A DNA stretch of 64,000 bases from Eutypa lata (GCA_022661535.1 JAKULF010000009.1:496001-560000), one strand, 5' to 3'; positions 1-13,064 are shown, counted from the stretch's first letter. Program-made: numbers and translations. The notes: generated from the sequence alone by a model not told the origin.

Positions 1-92
1 TAAAAGTTAATATAAACTTTATAAAACTTTAATATAATAAGTGTTTTTTTCGACTTTATAATTTTATATTTTATATATTTAAAATTTTAATA
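1..92 (+). repeat. 3' end of the 5' LTR (truncated by window edge)
   Basis: This aligns without gaps to 7019-7110. I count about five differences and all are transitions (C/T at 17 and 51, G/A at 52, T/C near 76, A/G near 83), which is what RIP acting on two identical LTRs produces. The rest of this LTR lies left of the window. Confidence 0.8.
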
Positions 93-1982
93 TAATAATA
101 ATTCTTTAATTTTATAAATAAAAAAACTTTAAATAAAGTATTTAAAACGTAATTAATTATTAATATAAATAATTTAATAATTTTAATTACGAAATTTAAT
201 AAGTAAATATTAAATCGATAAATTAATAATATTAACGAAAAACTTTTAACTTTTAAAAGTTAATTAAAAAATTAACGAAAATTAATTATTTTTTTTATTT
301 AATAATGCTTTATATATAAAAGTTATATTAAAGTATCGTAAATTTATAAGCTTAAAATTAAAAGATATTTATATTTTAATAAATTAATATAATAAGAATT
401 ATATATTTTTTCGATATTTAAATTTAATGTTTTTAATAAAAAATCGAATAAACTTATATAATAAGCTTAATTAAAAGTATATATAAATATTATTTAATAT
501 TTTTAATATTAAATTTAATGTATTTATAATGTAAAAACTTAACGAATATAAAGAAATTATAAAAGCGATATACGAAAATAACCGAGTATTAAAGTAAAAA
601 TATACATTTAAATAAAAGAACTTAACGATATAATATAATTAATTTTAAAAAAAGTTAAAAGATTTACGTATAATATTAAAAATAATTAAAAAAGAAATCT
701 TTAATTAAAGTATTTTAATATCGAAAAAAAAGCTTATATTATTATCTTTACTTTATTAATCTTAATAATTTAAATTTCGAATTTATTTAATAATAAAAGA
801 GCTGGTATTATTAAATGCTTATGCGGCTTTTTTAAAAATTAAAAGCGACGAATTTATAAAAGTTCGTTATAAAGAACTTAACTTTAAAAAGATCTCGTCG
901 ATAACTTTTAACGAAAGCGATTACGATATTAATGCAAAAAACGTTATTCTTTTATTTTTCGAATTAAGAAAAATAATACGAAGTAAAAGCTTTAAAGCTT
1001 TTTTTAAAAAGCTTAAAAAAAATAAAAAAAGAAAAAGTATTAAATTAAAAGCTTAAAAGTTAAAAAAAAAGTTTAAAAAAGTAATAAAAAAAGTTATATT
1101 AATATTTAATTTAAATAACTTAAATGATTTTTTATCATTAAGTTTATTATTAAGTTTATCGTTAAGTTTTAAGTTAAAAGATTTAAGTTTAAACTTTAAT
1201 ATAAATTTTAATAACTTTAAAAAAAAAAAAAAAAATCTTTTAAAAAATCGATTAAATTAAAGTTAAAAGTTAAGTTATTTAAAAAAAACGAAAAGAAATT
1301 AATAAAGAAATAAAATAAGTTTAAATTCGTTATTAATAAAAAAAATTACTTTAAAAGTTACGATAATTAAAAGCGATAACGTAACGTTTTTATTTTACTT
1401 TTAATATAAATTAATTATAAAAAAAAAATAACTTTATCGAAAAAAATAAACTTAATTTTTACGAAGTAAATTACGATAACTTATAAGCTTAAATTGCTTA
1501 ATATTATTTAAAGAATAATTAAAAAAACCGTAATATTAAAAATATTTAAAAAGTTTTTTAATTTTTAAAAAAAGATTTAATAATAATTATTTTAAAAGAA
1601 TTTAATCGATTTATAATATAAAAGTAATAACTTTTTAATTTTTATAATTAAGTTTTAAAAACTTATAAAAAAAGTAAAAGAAATTAACATTAAAATTAAT
1701 AATAATTAAATTATTATAATGTTTTTTAAAATTATAAAAAATAAAGTTAAATTTTAAATTAAACGTATAAAAGGCTTGTTATAATAAATAAAAAATTATA
1801 ACTTTTAAACATTTTTAAATAAATTTAATAATAAATTTCGTTATAAAATTAATAATTATAAAAAAAATTAAAGTAAAAAAAGCAATAATAATAATAATAT
1901 TTATAATACTTAAAGTAATAATTTAAAAAATAATTATAACTTATATAATAAATCTTTATAAAATAAAAATAAAAAGCCTTTA

Positions 1983-4900
1983 TATTTTAATTATAAAAAA
2001 TATAATTATTTTATTAAAAAATATTAATTATTAAAAAAGAATAACGAAGAATTATAAAACTTTAATAATAATAATAATAATAATAATAACGAAAATAATA
2101 AAAACGAAAAAAGTAATTAAAGTAACGTTAATAATAATAATATTTAAGCGAATAATAAAGATAATAATTAAAATAACGATTAAAGTAATAATTATAATAA
2201 TAATTAAAATATCGATTAAAGTTAAAAATAATTTAAAAACGAAAATTATAAAAATAATTATAATTATATTATTTTAAACGTTATAAAAAAGGCGTATAAA
2301 AAGGTTAAAGAAGATAATTACTTAATTATAGTTAATTAAAATATATTAAAAATATTATATAAATAATATGTTATAATATTTAAAAATGTAATATATATAA
2401 AGTAAAAAGGCGTTTTAATAAAGTTAAAAGACGTCGAAGATAATGTTAAAGAAGTATAAAAACTTAAGAACTTTAAAGAAAAAGTTAAATTTAACGTAAA
2501 AGTTATAATGTTATAAACTTATTTAATATTAGTTTAACGTAACGAAGCATTGTTTAATATTAATTCGAACGTATATATCGTAAATAATTCGATTAAATTT
2601 CGTTAATTAATAATGAAATAAATCGAAAAAGGATAAATATTTATTAATATCGATGTCGAAATTGTTTTTATAAAAGTAATTAACGAGGTAAATTAAGTGC
2701 TTATTGTTTTTAATAAAGAACGTATTAATATAAAAACGAAGTATATTTTTTTCGTACGAAACTTTTTAATTAATATTTTTTTAAAAAAATTATTTTATAA
2801 AAAAAACGATTATTTAAATAAAAATATTTTACGAAATGTTTTAAGTAATGCTTTTATTATTATTAATATAAAAAAACGAAGATTTTTATTATAAAGATAT
2901 AAATTACTTAAATTAAAAATTAATAATTATATAAAATGAAAATATACGTTAAAAAATTTAAGTAATATAAAGGATTTTTAATATTTATTATTAAAAATAA
3001 TAATAAATAATAAAGTTTAAATAAATAACGAGTTTATAAAGAAGTTTATTTTATAATATAAAAAATTATGTTATTTTAATATTAAAAGATTAATTTAAAT
3101 TATAAAAAAATTAAAAAATATTAATATATATTTTAAAAATATAAAAGCTTTTTTTTATATAATATGTAATTTAATTAAAATGAAGAAATATATATCGAAA
3201 AATGCTTAAATAAAAGAAAAGTATTTAAGAAAGATTATATAATATAATATAAAAATAATATAATTTATTTTAATTAAAGATAATTTATATTATAACTTTA
3301 TTATTAATGATTTTATTAAAATAAAAACATTTAATATAATAAAAACGAAAAATTTCGTTTAAAAATACTTTATAAGTTATATTTAAAACGTAATTAATAA
3401 GTTAAGCGCTTAATTACTTAATGAAAAAAAAAAGAAAAAAGTTATAAAAATATTTCGATTAAATAAAAAACGAAAATTCGAAATAATTAAAATCGAAATA
3501 TTTTATAACGAACGCGATATTAAAATTTAATAATTATTTTCGTATAATTAATATTAAAATAAAGTTATTAAACGAGTTATTAAATTTATATAAAAAAAAA
3601 TAAAAGTTATATATTTATAAATAAAAATCTTTATATGTTTTTAAAATCAAGTTATAATAATTATAATTAAAATTATTAATAAAATTATTTAATTATTAAT
3701 AAATAAAAAGATTTTAAAAAAGTTATATAAAAAAAGAATAAATTTAAATAAAATTTATAAATTAAAATATAATAACTTTTTTATTTTCGAGTTATAATAT
3801 ATCGTTTTAATAAATAAAGATAAAAGAATTAAATTCGAAAAGTTATTTATTAAAAAAATAAAAGTAATGTTTTTAAAATATAAAAAAGATAATAACTTTA
3901 TAATTTAATTTTTTAAAAATAAATATTTTTTAATAACGTTATATATAAAAGTATAAAAAGATATAACGAAATTAAAAGAACTTTTTAATTTAAAAAATGT
4001 AATACGCTTATTACTTTAATATGTATAAAAACGATTACGTTATTAATTTAACCGAAAAAATAAAAAAATTAAAGTAAAAAATAATAATAATAATATAATT
4101 TCGAAAAACGAAATTAATAAAAAAAATAAAAGTAAATTCGTTAAACGAAAAAAAAGTTAATTAAAGAAAATTAAACTTGAACTTTATATTTATAAAGTTT
4201 TATTAAAGTACTTTATAATAATAAATGAATTAATTAAAATATTATTAATTTAAAAAGGCGAATTAAATATAAAAAGTAATAATTTATTAAACGAAAATTT
4301 AAATTTAAAACGAAAAATGTAAAGTTTAAGCTTTTATTATACTTTTAACTTTAATTTAAAATTTAACTTTAATGATTTCGAAAGAAGATTTATAAATTTA
4401 AGCGATTATATAAATTTAATAAAAAAGGTTTACGAATTAATATAAGTATAATTTATATTAAAAGTAAAGCGCGAAGATTTATTCGATATTTTAATATATA
4501 ATTAAAATTCGAAAGAATTTTTTAAAATTTATAAATTAATTACGAAAACGATAAACGATAATTATTTTTTTTTAATAAAAGCTTTAATAAAAGTTAAATG
4601 TAAGTTGTAAATTAAAGTTATTTATAAAAAAATAAAGAAAAACTTAAATAAAAAATCTTTTTTTTTTATTTTATTATTAAAAATAATATATAAGTACTTA
4701 ATAAATGAAAAATGAGTTTTACGAAAAAAATATACGTTATTAAATAAACTTGAAAAGTTAAAAGTACGTATTTATATTAAAGAATTTACGTAAAAAAAAG
4801 AAATCGATTATAACGAAACTATTATAATAATTATAAAAGTAATATATTAAAGAATTTTTATAACTTTAATAACTTTTTTTAATTAATATATTATATAAAT

Positions 4901-5207
4901 AAATTTTATTATAGTTTATTTAAACGATAAGTTATAAGAAATAATTTTTATAAAAATGTTTTTTATATTAAAGAAATATTTTAAAGTATATTTAAAGAAA
5001 ATAAAAAAGTGTAAGTATAATTCGAATTATATTATTCGATTAATAAATTTATTATACGAACTTAAATAAGTAAAAGTAGTTTAATAAAAATAAATAAAAG
5101 TTATATTAAAAGAATTTAATTTTATTTCGTTAATTTTAAACGATGTTATTTATATTAATTACGAAACGAAAAATGTAATAGTTTTTTATATTAACGACTT
5201 TTTATTA
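1983..5207 (+). pseudogene. Relic of copia gag-pol reading frame
   Basis: No open frame survives, but the codon phase does. At 1983-2024 tyrosine codons (TAT) stand at the exact spacing of a CX2CX4HX4C gag zinc knuckle (codons at 1983, 1992, 2007 and 2022); each is one RIP-type change from TGY or CAY. Near 3291-3311, in the same phase, the codons read YNFIIND, plausibly a mutated first Asp region of the integrase core. At 5178-5207, still in phase, IVFYINDFLL matches the copia RT box (YVDD) with the first Asp changed to Asn. Three landmarks sharing one phase over 3.2 kb means almost no net indels: point mutation, not deletion, killed the element. The limits given are only those of the recognised motifs. 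Confidence 0.75.
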
Positions 5208-6688
5208 TTTAAATTAAATTTAAAACGATTATAAAAATTAATTAAAGTTATAACTTTTAAAATATTTATTATAAATTTAAGTGTTATAAATTAATTTTTA
5301 AGCGTACGAATCGTTAAATTAATAAATGATAAAGATGTTTAATTAAATTAATAATAATATATTAATAAGTTTTTTAAAAGTATAAGATATTACGATGTAA
5401 ATTTTATATATATTTTTTTTATAACGAATTATAAGAAAAAAGTTATTTATTAAAAGAAAAGTAATGTAATAAAGAAAGAAATATTTAAATACGTAAGCTT
5501 AATAAAAAGATTTAACTTTTTTAATTATATTAATAAACTTAATATAATTTATGTAATATTTATATAAATAAGGTTTATAAGTAACTTTTCGCTTAATTAT
5601 TAAAAGTGTATTAAAAGACTTTTTTAATATTTAAAAAGTATATTTAATATATTTATTCGTTATCGAAAATTAAAAAAGAAATATAATTATTATAAATATA
5701 ATAACTTAAAATTATTTAAAGTTATTAATTTAAGCTTTTTAAATTATATTAATATAAAAAAATTTACGATAAATTATATATTTTTTATAATAAATAACTT
5801 TATTATTTAATTATTAAAATTATAAATAATTATAATTAAATATATTACGAAAGTAAAATACATAACATTTAATATAATAATAATTAAAGTTATTAATATT
5901 AAAAACTTTTTTATTAAATTAAAAGTTATATTAAATAAATTAATTATTTTATTAAAAGATAATATAAAAGCTTTAAAGTAAATAAAAGAAATAATAATAT
6001 TAAAAAAAAACGATATATTTATATAAATTATTATTATATATAATAAAAAGTAAACGAAAATAACGTTCGTATAAAATACGTATTAAATAACGAAAACTTT
6101 ATAAACGATTTTATTAAAGCTTTAAAAAAAGGTTTATATAAAAAGTTCGTTAAAATATTCGGTTTCGAAAAGATAATTAAAAACTTAACGAATATAAAAG
6201 AAAATAAATAAAAAGATTAATTAAAATAATAAAAAAAATAATTTTATTAAATTTTTTTTATATAAAAAAAAAATCGTTATTTTTTAAAACTTTATATAAC
6301 CGCGACATTTTTTTTTACGATTATTTTATTTGTTTTATTTAAAGGCTTTTTTTTTTAATATTTAATTTAAAAGATTTAATTTTTAACTTTTAAATTAATA
6401 TAACTTTTATTAACGAATTTATTTATTAAATTATTTTCTTAACATTTACGATGTATAATATAAAAAGAAAAACCGATAATTATAATCGTTTATTAAAATT
6501 ATTTATTATTATCGAGGTTAAGAATTTCATTATTTATTTAAATTTATATAATTAAAATTAAGTTGCTTAAAAAAGTGAAGATATTTTTATACGAATTGGG
6601 CGTTTTTGCCAAGCAGTAATGGCATGAGTAAACCTCGAAGGTTTTATGCGGGATTTGTAATCGCAAGGTTAACGCTTGACGATTTCCG

Positions 6689-6757
6689 GAGCTCGTGGCG
6701 GAGTGGTTTGATGTGCGGGCAGCGCACCGGAGGTCTAGGGTTTAAATTCTACATGTA
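6689..6757 (+). other. tRNA-like sequence with A and B boxes (tRNA pseudogene or SINE head)
   Basis: TGGCGGAGTGG at 6696-6706 fits the pol III A box. GGTTTAAATTC at 6739-6749 fits the B box with one or two changes. Their spacing (43 bases) is that of an intronless tRNA. GTGC/GCAC around a 7-base loop stands where the anticodon stem should be, the loop centre reading GCA. The acceptor arms do not pair and base 33 is not T, so this is not a functional tRNA. It sits in the normal-GC island ~6590-6900 inside AT-rich repeat DNA, which suits a tRNA-derived SINE or a decayed tRNA gene. Confidence 0.45.
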
Positions 6758-7018
6758 CGAAATAGTTTTCTTATCATTTTCTTAGAGTTTTTACGGAATT
6801 TAGCCACCCATCAGTGCAAGAGGGCGTGTTAGCAGGTGTGGTATACGTGATGTGTAAACTACAAGGGCTTGAAAGCCTTAAAGGCTTACCATTATAAGTA
6901 TAAGATAATAAAGGTTATATAAAATAATAAAAGTAAAAGCTGCATAATAAGCTGCAATCTTAAAGTGTTTATATTGTCTTTTAAAGCATTAAGTTTTTTT
7001 ATAATATTTATAAGATTT

Positions 7019-7110
7019 TAAAAGTTAATATAAATTTTATAAAACTTTAATATAATAAGTGTTTTTTTTAACTTTATAATTTTATATTTTATACATTTAA
7101 GATTTTAATA
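7019..7110 (+). repeat. 3' end of the 3' LTR
   Basis: Direct copy of bases 1-92 at an offset of 7018. Similarity stops after 7110, which sets the right edge of the copia element. The LTR extends left of 7019 for an unknown distance. Confidence 0.8.
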
Positions 7111-7746
7111 TTATTTATTATAATATTAAATAATTTTATATAATATATAAATATATTATTATTATATAAAAAAAAAATCTTAAATTATTTTAATTAAAAG
7201 TTATTTTATATTAAATTTAAATTACGAAATTACGTTATTAATTACGTTATTAATTATATAATTAATTACGTAATTAAATAATTATTAAATATATAAAAAA
7301 TATATATTTATTATTATAATAACTTTAAATTAATTAAATTTTTAATATAAATTTATTTATTCGTTTAAAAAATATATATATAAATTATAATTATAATTAA
7401 TTAAATATATTTTTTTTTAATTTATATATTTAACTTTTTTAAATTTAATTTTATAAACTTATAAACTTATTAATTATTTAAACGATAAATAAAAAAATTA
7501 ATATATTTCGTATATTATATTATAATTAAATTTGTTTATATTTAAATAATATAAATTAAAGTAATATATTAATTATTTTATTTATAATTTATTATTTTTT
7601 AAACTTATAACTTATAAATTTTTAAATTTTTAAATTTATAACTTATAAACTTAAATAATTTAATTATTAATAATTTAAATAATATTATATTAATTATTTA
7701 TTTAATTTAATTATTAATTATTTAACTTTTAATTAAATAATTTAAA

Positions 7747-7876
7747 TAATAATAAAACTTATAACTTATAAACTTATAAACTTATAACTTATAAACTTAT
7801 AAACTTATAACTTATAAACTTATAAATTTATAATTTATAAATTTATAAATTTATAACTTATAAATTTATAAAATTT
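7747..7876. repeat. Minisatellite of AACTTATA-type units
   Basis: A run of variants of AACTTATAAACTTAT and AATTTATA, repeated more than ten times with C/T differences between units. The C to T variation fits RIP or decay of an originally more uniform array. Confidence 0.7.
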
Positions 7877-8393
7877 ATATATATAAAAATAAAACGTTAT
7901 AATTTAAAAATAAATTATAATTTATAATATAAAATTTAATTATAAAATAATCTTTAATTAATTTTAATAATTTAATTATTTTATATATATAATAACTTTT
8001 AAATTTAAATTTTAATAAATTAAAAGTTTTTTAAAAGTTAAGTTAATTATATTAACTTTTATTACGTAATAAAATTTTTTCGCTTAAAAAACGATTTTTA
8101 TAATTTATTTATAAATAAAAAGCCGTATTATTTTTTTTAAATATAACGATTAAAAAAATTTTAAATATTATTTTATCGATTTATATATAACGTTATAAAG
8201 TTATAATTATAACTTTAAATTAATTTTTAATATTATAATATTATTTATATAAAATAAATTAAAAATATAAAAATATTAATATTTTATAATTATTTTAAAA
8301 AAAACTTTATTATTTTTATTATTATTTAATAACGATAATTAAAAGATTTTTTTTATTAATTAAATAATTAATTTTAAAACGTATATTTAAATA

Positions 8394-8936
8394 AAAATAA
8401 ATTATTATTTATAATTTATAAATATTATATTATTTAACGTATAATTTAAAAACTTTTTAATATTATATTTATAAAATATTTATTTTAAATATATTTAATA
8501 TTATACGAATTATTTTTAATATATATTAATTTATTAAATTTTTTATTATTAATATATTTAATAAATAAATGTTTTTATTATAAAATAATATTTAATAATT
8601 ATTAATAAATATTTAATATTTTTTAAATAATTATTATATATTTTTTTTTTAATAAATTAAATTATTTAATAATTTATTATTTTTAAATAAAAATAAGTTA
8701 TTATTTATAATTCGTAAATATTTTATTATTTAATATATAATTTAAAGTTTTTTTATTATTATATTTATAAAATTTATATTTTAAATATATTTAATATTAT
8801 ATAAATTATTTTTAATATATATTAATTCGTTAAATTTTTTATTATTAATATATTTAATAAATAAACCTTTTTATTATAAAAGAACGTTTAATAATCGTTA
8901 ATAAGTATTTAATGCTTTTCGAACGATTATTTCGAC
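8394..8936. repeat. Two-copy direct repeat, period 296 bp
   Basis: About 245 bases at 8394-8640 recur at 8690-8936, shifted by 296 bases. For example, TTATTATTTATAATT lies at 8402 and 8698, and TTTAATAAT at 8591 and 8887. Differences are mainly C/T and G/A; the right copy keeps more CG sites and is less degraded. It could be a tandem duplication or two LTR-like fragments. Confidence 0.7.
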
Positions 8937-9079
8937 GATAAGAATAACATCCACTATACGTACCTTTTTAACAGGCCAAGTTATTCAGCAGCCCGTTGCT
9001 TTTGCTTGAGAACACGCCCTTAGAGCCTTAACTAGATAATCAACTAGACAATCAACATCTGCTAAGCTCACGGATCACC

Positions 9080-10158
9080 ATGCGACTGTCCCTTTTCCAA
9101 CATGGCGCTCAGATGCCATTCTCTATGGATTGCACATCATCCCTAGGCCCCCGCACCATTCAGATGCAATGCTGCCGTCGCCCAACGACCAAACCAGGAT
9201 TCACATCGTTCAACGCTCAATTCCGCTACGGCGCGCGACGACAGATCCACCACCAAGAAGGGCGACCGGCGCGGGGCATGAACCCCTTCGTGCTGCGCAG
9301 ACTCGTCATCTGGCCCTTCATCGGCGCGAACGTCGTCGTGTTCTTCTGGTGGCAGCAGGCGAAAGCGGAAGCGCGTCAGAACCGGGGCAGCCGCAAGCCC
9401 ACCATCAACGATGCCACGTTTTGGCGCAGCAGCAGTAGCAGCCGTCTCCAACACATGATGGATCACTACACGCTGAGCCCGCGGAATATCCAGGAGGGCC
9501 GCCCGCACACGCTGTTCACGTCCGCGATCAGCCACGAGGCCGTCGATCACCTGCTCTTCAACATGATCAGTTTCAATGCCTTTGCCGGCGTCGCTATCCT
9601 AGGCGGGCCTCTTCCCGTCTCGACGCTGCTGGCGCTCGGGGTGGGGTCGGCCCTCGCGAGCGATCTGGCCTCCCTCTACGATTGGAATCGCAAGGGCCAG
9701 CGCAACTGCCAGGGCCTGGGGGCTAGTGGTGTCATTAGCGGTATGGCTACTGCTGTAGCTTGCAGTAAGTAATTTTGGGAGCTATCTCTCCCCCCCCCCC
9801 CTTTTTCTTTTTTGCTAGCCCTAGTGCTTGAAGTTACTGGAAGGGTCATGTTCGGGAGCCTTTGCCCCTGAGTAACTCCTAGGCCTCGCTAAGGTATACG
9901 TAAAGAAGCAATTGCTGACTCTCAATGCTTGCAGTGCGCCCGTGGGCCCCTTTTCAGATCATTTTGATACCTGTGGATATCCCCTTGTGGGTACTAATGA
10001 TTGGGTATATCGCCTACGATTCCTACAGGCTTAATTCGAACGAAAGCACCATCGGCCACTCCGCTCATCTGGGAGGATCGGCGTTCGGCATTCTCTTTTA
10101 CTCTTTGTTTCTTCGAAAGTACGGGGGTCTCTCGACTCTGTTGAGGTGGAGGAGATGA
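9080..10158 (+). CDS. Rhomboid-family intramembrane serine protease (probably mitochondrial)
   Basis: Exons 9080-9764 and 9935-10158 give 302 residues; the 170-bp intron has donor GTAAGT, a CTGAC branch site and acceptor GCAG. The catalytic serine motif GASG (Ser216) and the histidine motif GHSAHLGG (His273) are both present, as is HLLFN (~152-156 of the membrane core), where rhomboids carry the oxyanion-supporting residues. Hydrophobic segments lie at ~77-88, 150-190, 205-226 and 235-295. The N-terminal ~70 residues are rich in Arg and poor in acidic residues, which suits a mitochondrial presequence like that of PARL/Pcp1 proteases. Those proteases cleave inner-membrane substrates; localisation here is inferred. 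The first in-frame ATG after AT-rich DNA was taken as the start. No neighbour suggests an operon-like link. The gene begins only ~140 bases from the RIP-affected block. Confidence 0.88.
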
Positions 10159-13064
10159 TGTACGTTTCTATGTACCATGTAGGTGACGTGGCGATCACAG
10201 CTATCGCAATTCTGTTGAGTCAGGGAGGGAATTGGAGGGACAGGATAATCTTTATTGGAATATCAAGTCAGCGGAAAGAAATTAAAAACTTAATAGAAGC
10301 ACAGTTGGCTTCAAGGCAATTATGTCTGTCTACATGAGTGAAGATCTTTAGAAATAAATGGTCTAAACCATTCTGTTCCGATTTTGGGATCATGGGAATA
10401 TCAAATCACTACTATCAGACTCATCATCACCGCCCGGAGAATCTACACCTAATATAAGCTTGATAGATAGCCTTTGCCTCCCTAACCACCTCGGCCGTAA
10501 CATGCCACCAGTCCTCAGAGTTCAAACTCTCAACCTCAATCAAGTCAAAGCGGTGTCCTGCCCAGACACCACACCACAATGCAGCGGTTGACGCTCTCTG
10601 CTCGCTGCGAGGTCATCACTATTATCAGAGTCGTCCCCTGTTCCATCTACCAACACGCAAGCCCAGCTGATTCGTATACCCAAGAGCGATGTCCAATGTT
10701 CAACCAAAAAAAAACTCCTTAACAGCAAACCTGCATGTCTTTCCCATTTCCCGCTTTGACTCGTTCGAAATGCACCTACCACGTCGCGTGCATTCAAGTT
10801 GCAAAGAACCCAGCTATTGTCATGGGGGCCACAGCGCAAGTATTTGGGACGCCGGTTTGATTGTGTGTTCCGGCGCCGCATGGATCTTCTCGGACAGTCC
10901 GTCTAAGGTGGCCTGTCCCTTGAGCGTGTCTACCTACCCATTCCGACTCCATGTTGAGGTACCGGACGTCCGCGAACCCATGCGTGTTCATAGTCCACCT
11001 CTTCGCGGGCATCATCTCTAGGAACTGGTTCCACCTTGTTCTACGCCCTAGGTCACCTGCAACTCAAGGAGGAAACGATACCAGAGCCATTGCGAGCAGA
11101 ACCCTAACTAAGGCTACCCTGTTGGGGGTATCCAGACAGGTCGTCGCCAATTTAAATGATACATTAAAATGCATAGATATGAATAATTCCCGCTTATTCA
11201 ACGACGCTTAACCATTATTCGATAATTAATTATATTAAATTATTATTCTGATTCTATAGTATTATAAAACAAGGCTCTTTTTATATACCTTAATTTAGGG
11301 ATTGATATATAAGCCCTGTGTATGAATGTACTTAAAGCAAATACATCATTATTTTGGCAACAACTTGCCAGATACAGGGTGACGATGCAGAGAAGTTCCA
11401 CAGGGAGTGATTCCAGTGTGGAAAGGGACGTAGTAGTAGTAGTAAGTCAGTCTAGCCATGTTGTCAAGAGGGTGGTCTCCTAACCGCAAGCGACTCTCCG
11501 CGCCAGCTTCTCGAAAGCGCCCCGCGATAGACGATTCTTGAGAAGCTCCCAGGGTGTTTTACCCTTCCTTCACATGAGGTCATTGTTGTTCTCCTTTTTG
11601 CGGCAGCGCTTGTCTTTGTTCCAGCTCTGGCGCGGTGAGGTTCCATTGTGGGACACTCATGTCGACAGATGGAGGTGCACATGACTGTAGCTGGTGCACT
11701 TAGAGGAAGGGCTAAGCTAAGAAGGACAGACAAAAGAGGGAAAGAGGAACAAGATGTACGGGTACGAGGGATCTCTGAACGAGGCGTATAAGAAAGTTAA
11801 ACAAACCAAGCCTTAGATAGATACTAGGTGTTGGTGGTCACGTGTACATGTAGACCTTGCAATATATTACTATAATATCTCGAACGGAGGTGAAGTAGCT
11901 AGCCCCATCAAATATTGTTCTTAACGAACGACCTGCCAATCGCCTTTCTTATGAGTGAGTATGTGTACCTTTCCCTAATAGCAGACAGGACAGTTGAGCT
12001 GATATTACAAGACGATAAACACCCAATACAGCGTAGCTCGTTGGATAACCACCTATGACGCTAGAGACACTCATTTGCAAGCTGGTGGTTGATTGGGCAC
12101 AGTGGGTTAGCCAACCGTCAAAATCCTGTCCAATATCTAGACCGGACAGAGTAGTAACTAGAAAATAGAGTTATTATGATTTCTTTTCGATGGAAAGACC
12201 AATTGGTTTGCTTTTTGAATGAAATCCGATGTTTGGTGCTACGGTATATTCCTCGTCGACGCTTCCGATTCTGACTCGACGTGTGACGTACCTAAGGGTA
12301 AGGGTAAATGACAGCTTTTCTACGTAATATAATACGTCAAGTCGGGCAGGCCACCCACCACCTTTTGGTTCGGTTTATGGGTGACTTTAACATCAAATAG
12401 ATCGCGGCTGGCAAGTAAGTGCACGTCACATCGCACATCCATTCAAACACGTATACCATTTTTGATCATGTTGTTGAAGCTTTATAAAGATCACATAACA
12501 GGATTTTCCTAGGGAGGTTGATGAGTGGGATGGTTGTAAATATATTTAAAGAATCTTGTGAACTCTTATGCGAGAGTAAGTGAAACAGTAGAAAGGGAAA
12601 TGAATCACAGAAGGGCCGTTCGTATAAGGCTTTTCCCCCTTTGTCTTTCAAGGCCAGCTTCAAATGAATCTAGATAAACACTGACTCCCGTTTCCATGTT
12701 GACAACAAAACGAATGGTAACTATACCTAGGGTGCGTGTAAACATGAATCCAAGTTGATATCGACATAAATTGATTTTGCCAAATTTACCAATAAAATAC
12801 TAGTAAAACTAACTAGCCAGACTCAGGCAGAGGAATCATAAGTATAACTCTAGAAACGATTTAACAAGATATAAGATCAAATCTTTATCATGTATAAATT
12901 ATTTCAAGCAGGATTGCAACCGCTATTTCAGAAGCCATCCTATTTATGTAGTTATTCGATATTAACATGCCTTAGGTATCCATCCATCCGTCCGTCCGTC
13001 CATTTGGCCTGAAACTCATCCATCTATCCCTTCCTCACCGCACCTCACCTCACCTCACCTCACC
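10159..13064. other. Intergenic, no supported gene
   Basis: Only short overlapping frames on both strands, without family motifs or convincing codon use. An AT-rich patch lies at ~11210-11290. Short tandem repeats near 12980-13070 (CCGT and CTCAC units) precede the end of the Tep1-like gene. Confidence 0.6.

Larger units (their letters stand above)
1..7110 (+). mobile_element. RIP-degraded Ty1/copia LTR retrotransposon, left end outside window
   Basis: Nearly the whole stretch is A/T. Most surviving C bases sit in CG or CT, and CA/TG dinucleotides are strongly depleted, the pattern left by RIP (CpA to TpA). The first 92 bases recur at 7019-7110, as expected for the end of a 5' LTR and the end of a 3' LTR. 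Between them one frame (codon starts divisible by 3) keeps the order of a copia gag-pol: a zinc-knuckle relic (1983-2024), a possible integrase Asp block (near 3306) and a reverse-transcriptase box (5178-5207). Integrase before RT is the Ty1/copia order, whereas Gypsy elements have the reverse. The left edge of the 3' LTR is not resolved; TGTTAG at 6827 is one candidate and ~6597 another. The element cannot be active because the frame is full of stops. Confidence 0.85.
7111..8937. repeat. Extremely AT-rich, RIP-affected repeat debris
   Basis: Same composition as the copia element: CA is depleted and remaining C is mostly in CG. There is no usable reading frame. The switch to ordinary base composition is abrupt at about 8940. 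It probably represents one or more older repeats destroyed by RIP. The sequence ending TTTTTAACA near 8974 resembles an LTR end in reverse orientation (TGTTA... when read on the minus strand), so a second, inverted LTR element may end there. Confidence 0.6.

Noticed and set aside
2697..2894. 65-codon frame in the AT-rich block
   Set aside because: It starts with GTG and is Lys/Asn/Ile/Phe/Leu rich because of AT composition. It lies inside the dead copia element, so it is at most a fragment of degraded pol.
10540..11211. Several overlapping 70-113-codon frames on both strands
   Set aside because: They overlap one another in opposite directions, carry no motif and have no splice partners.
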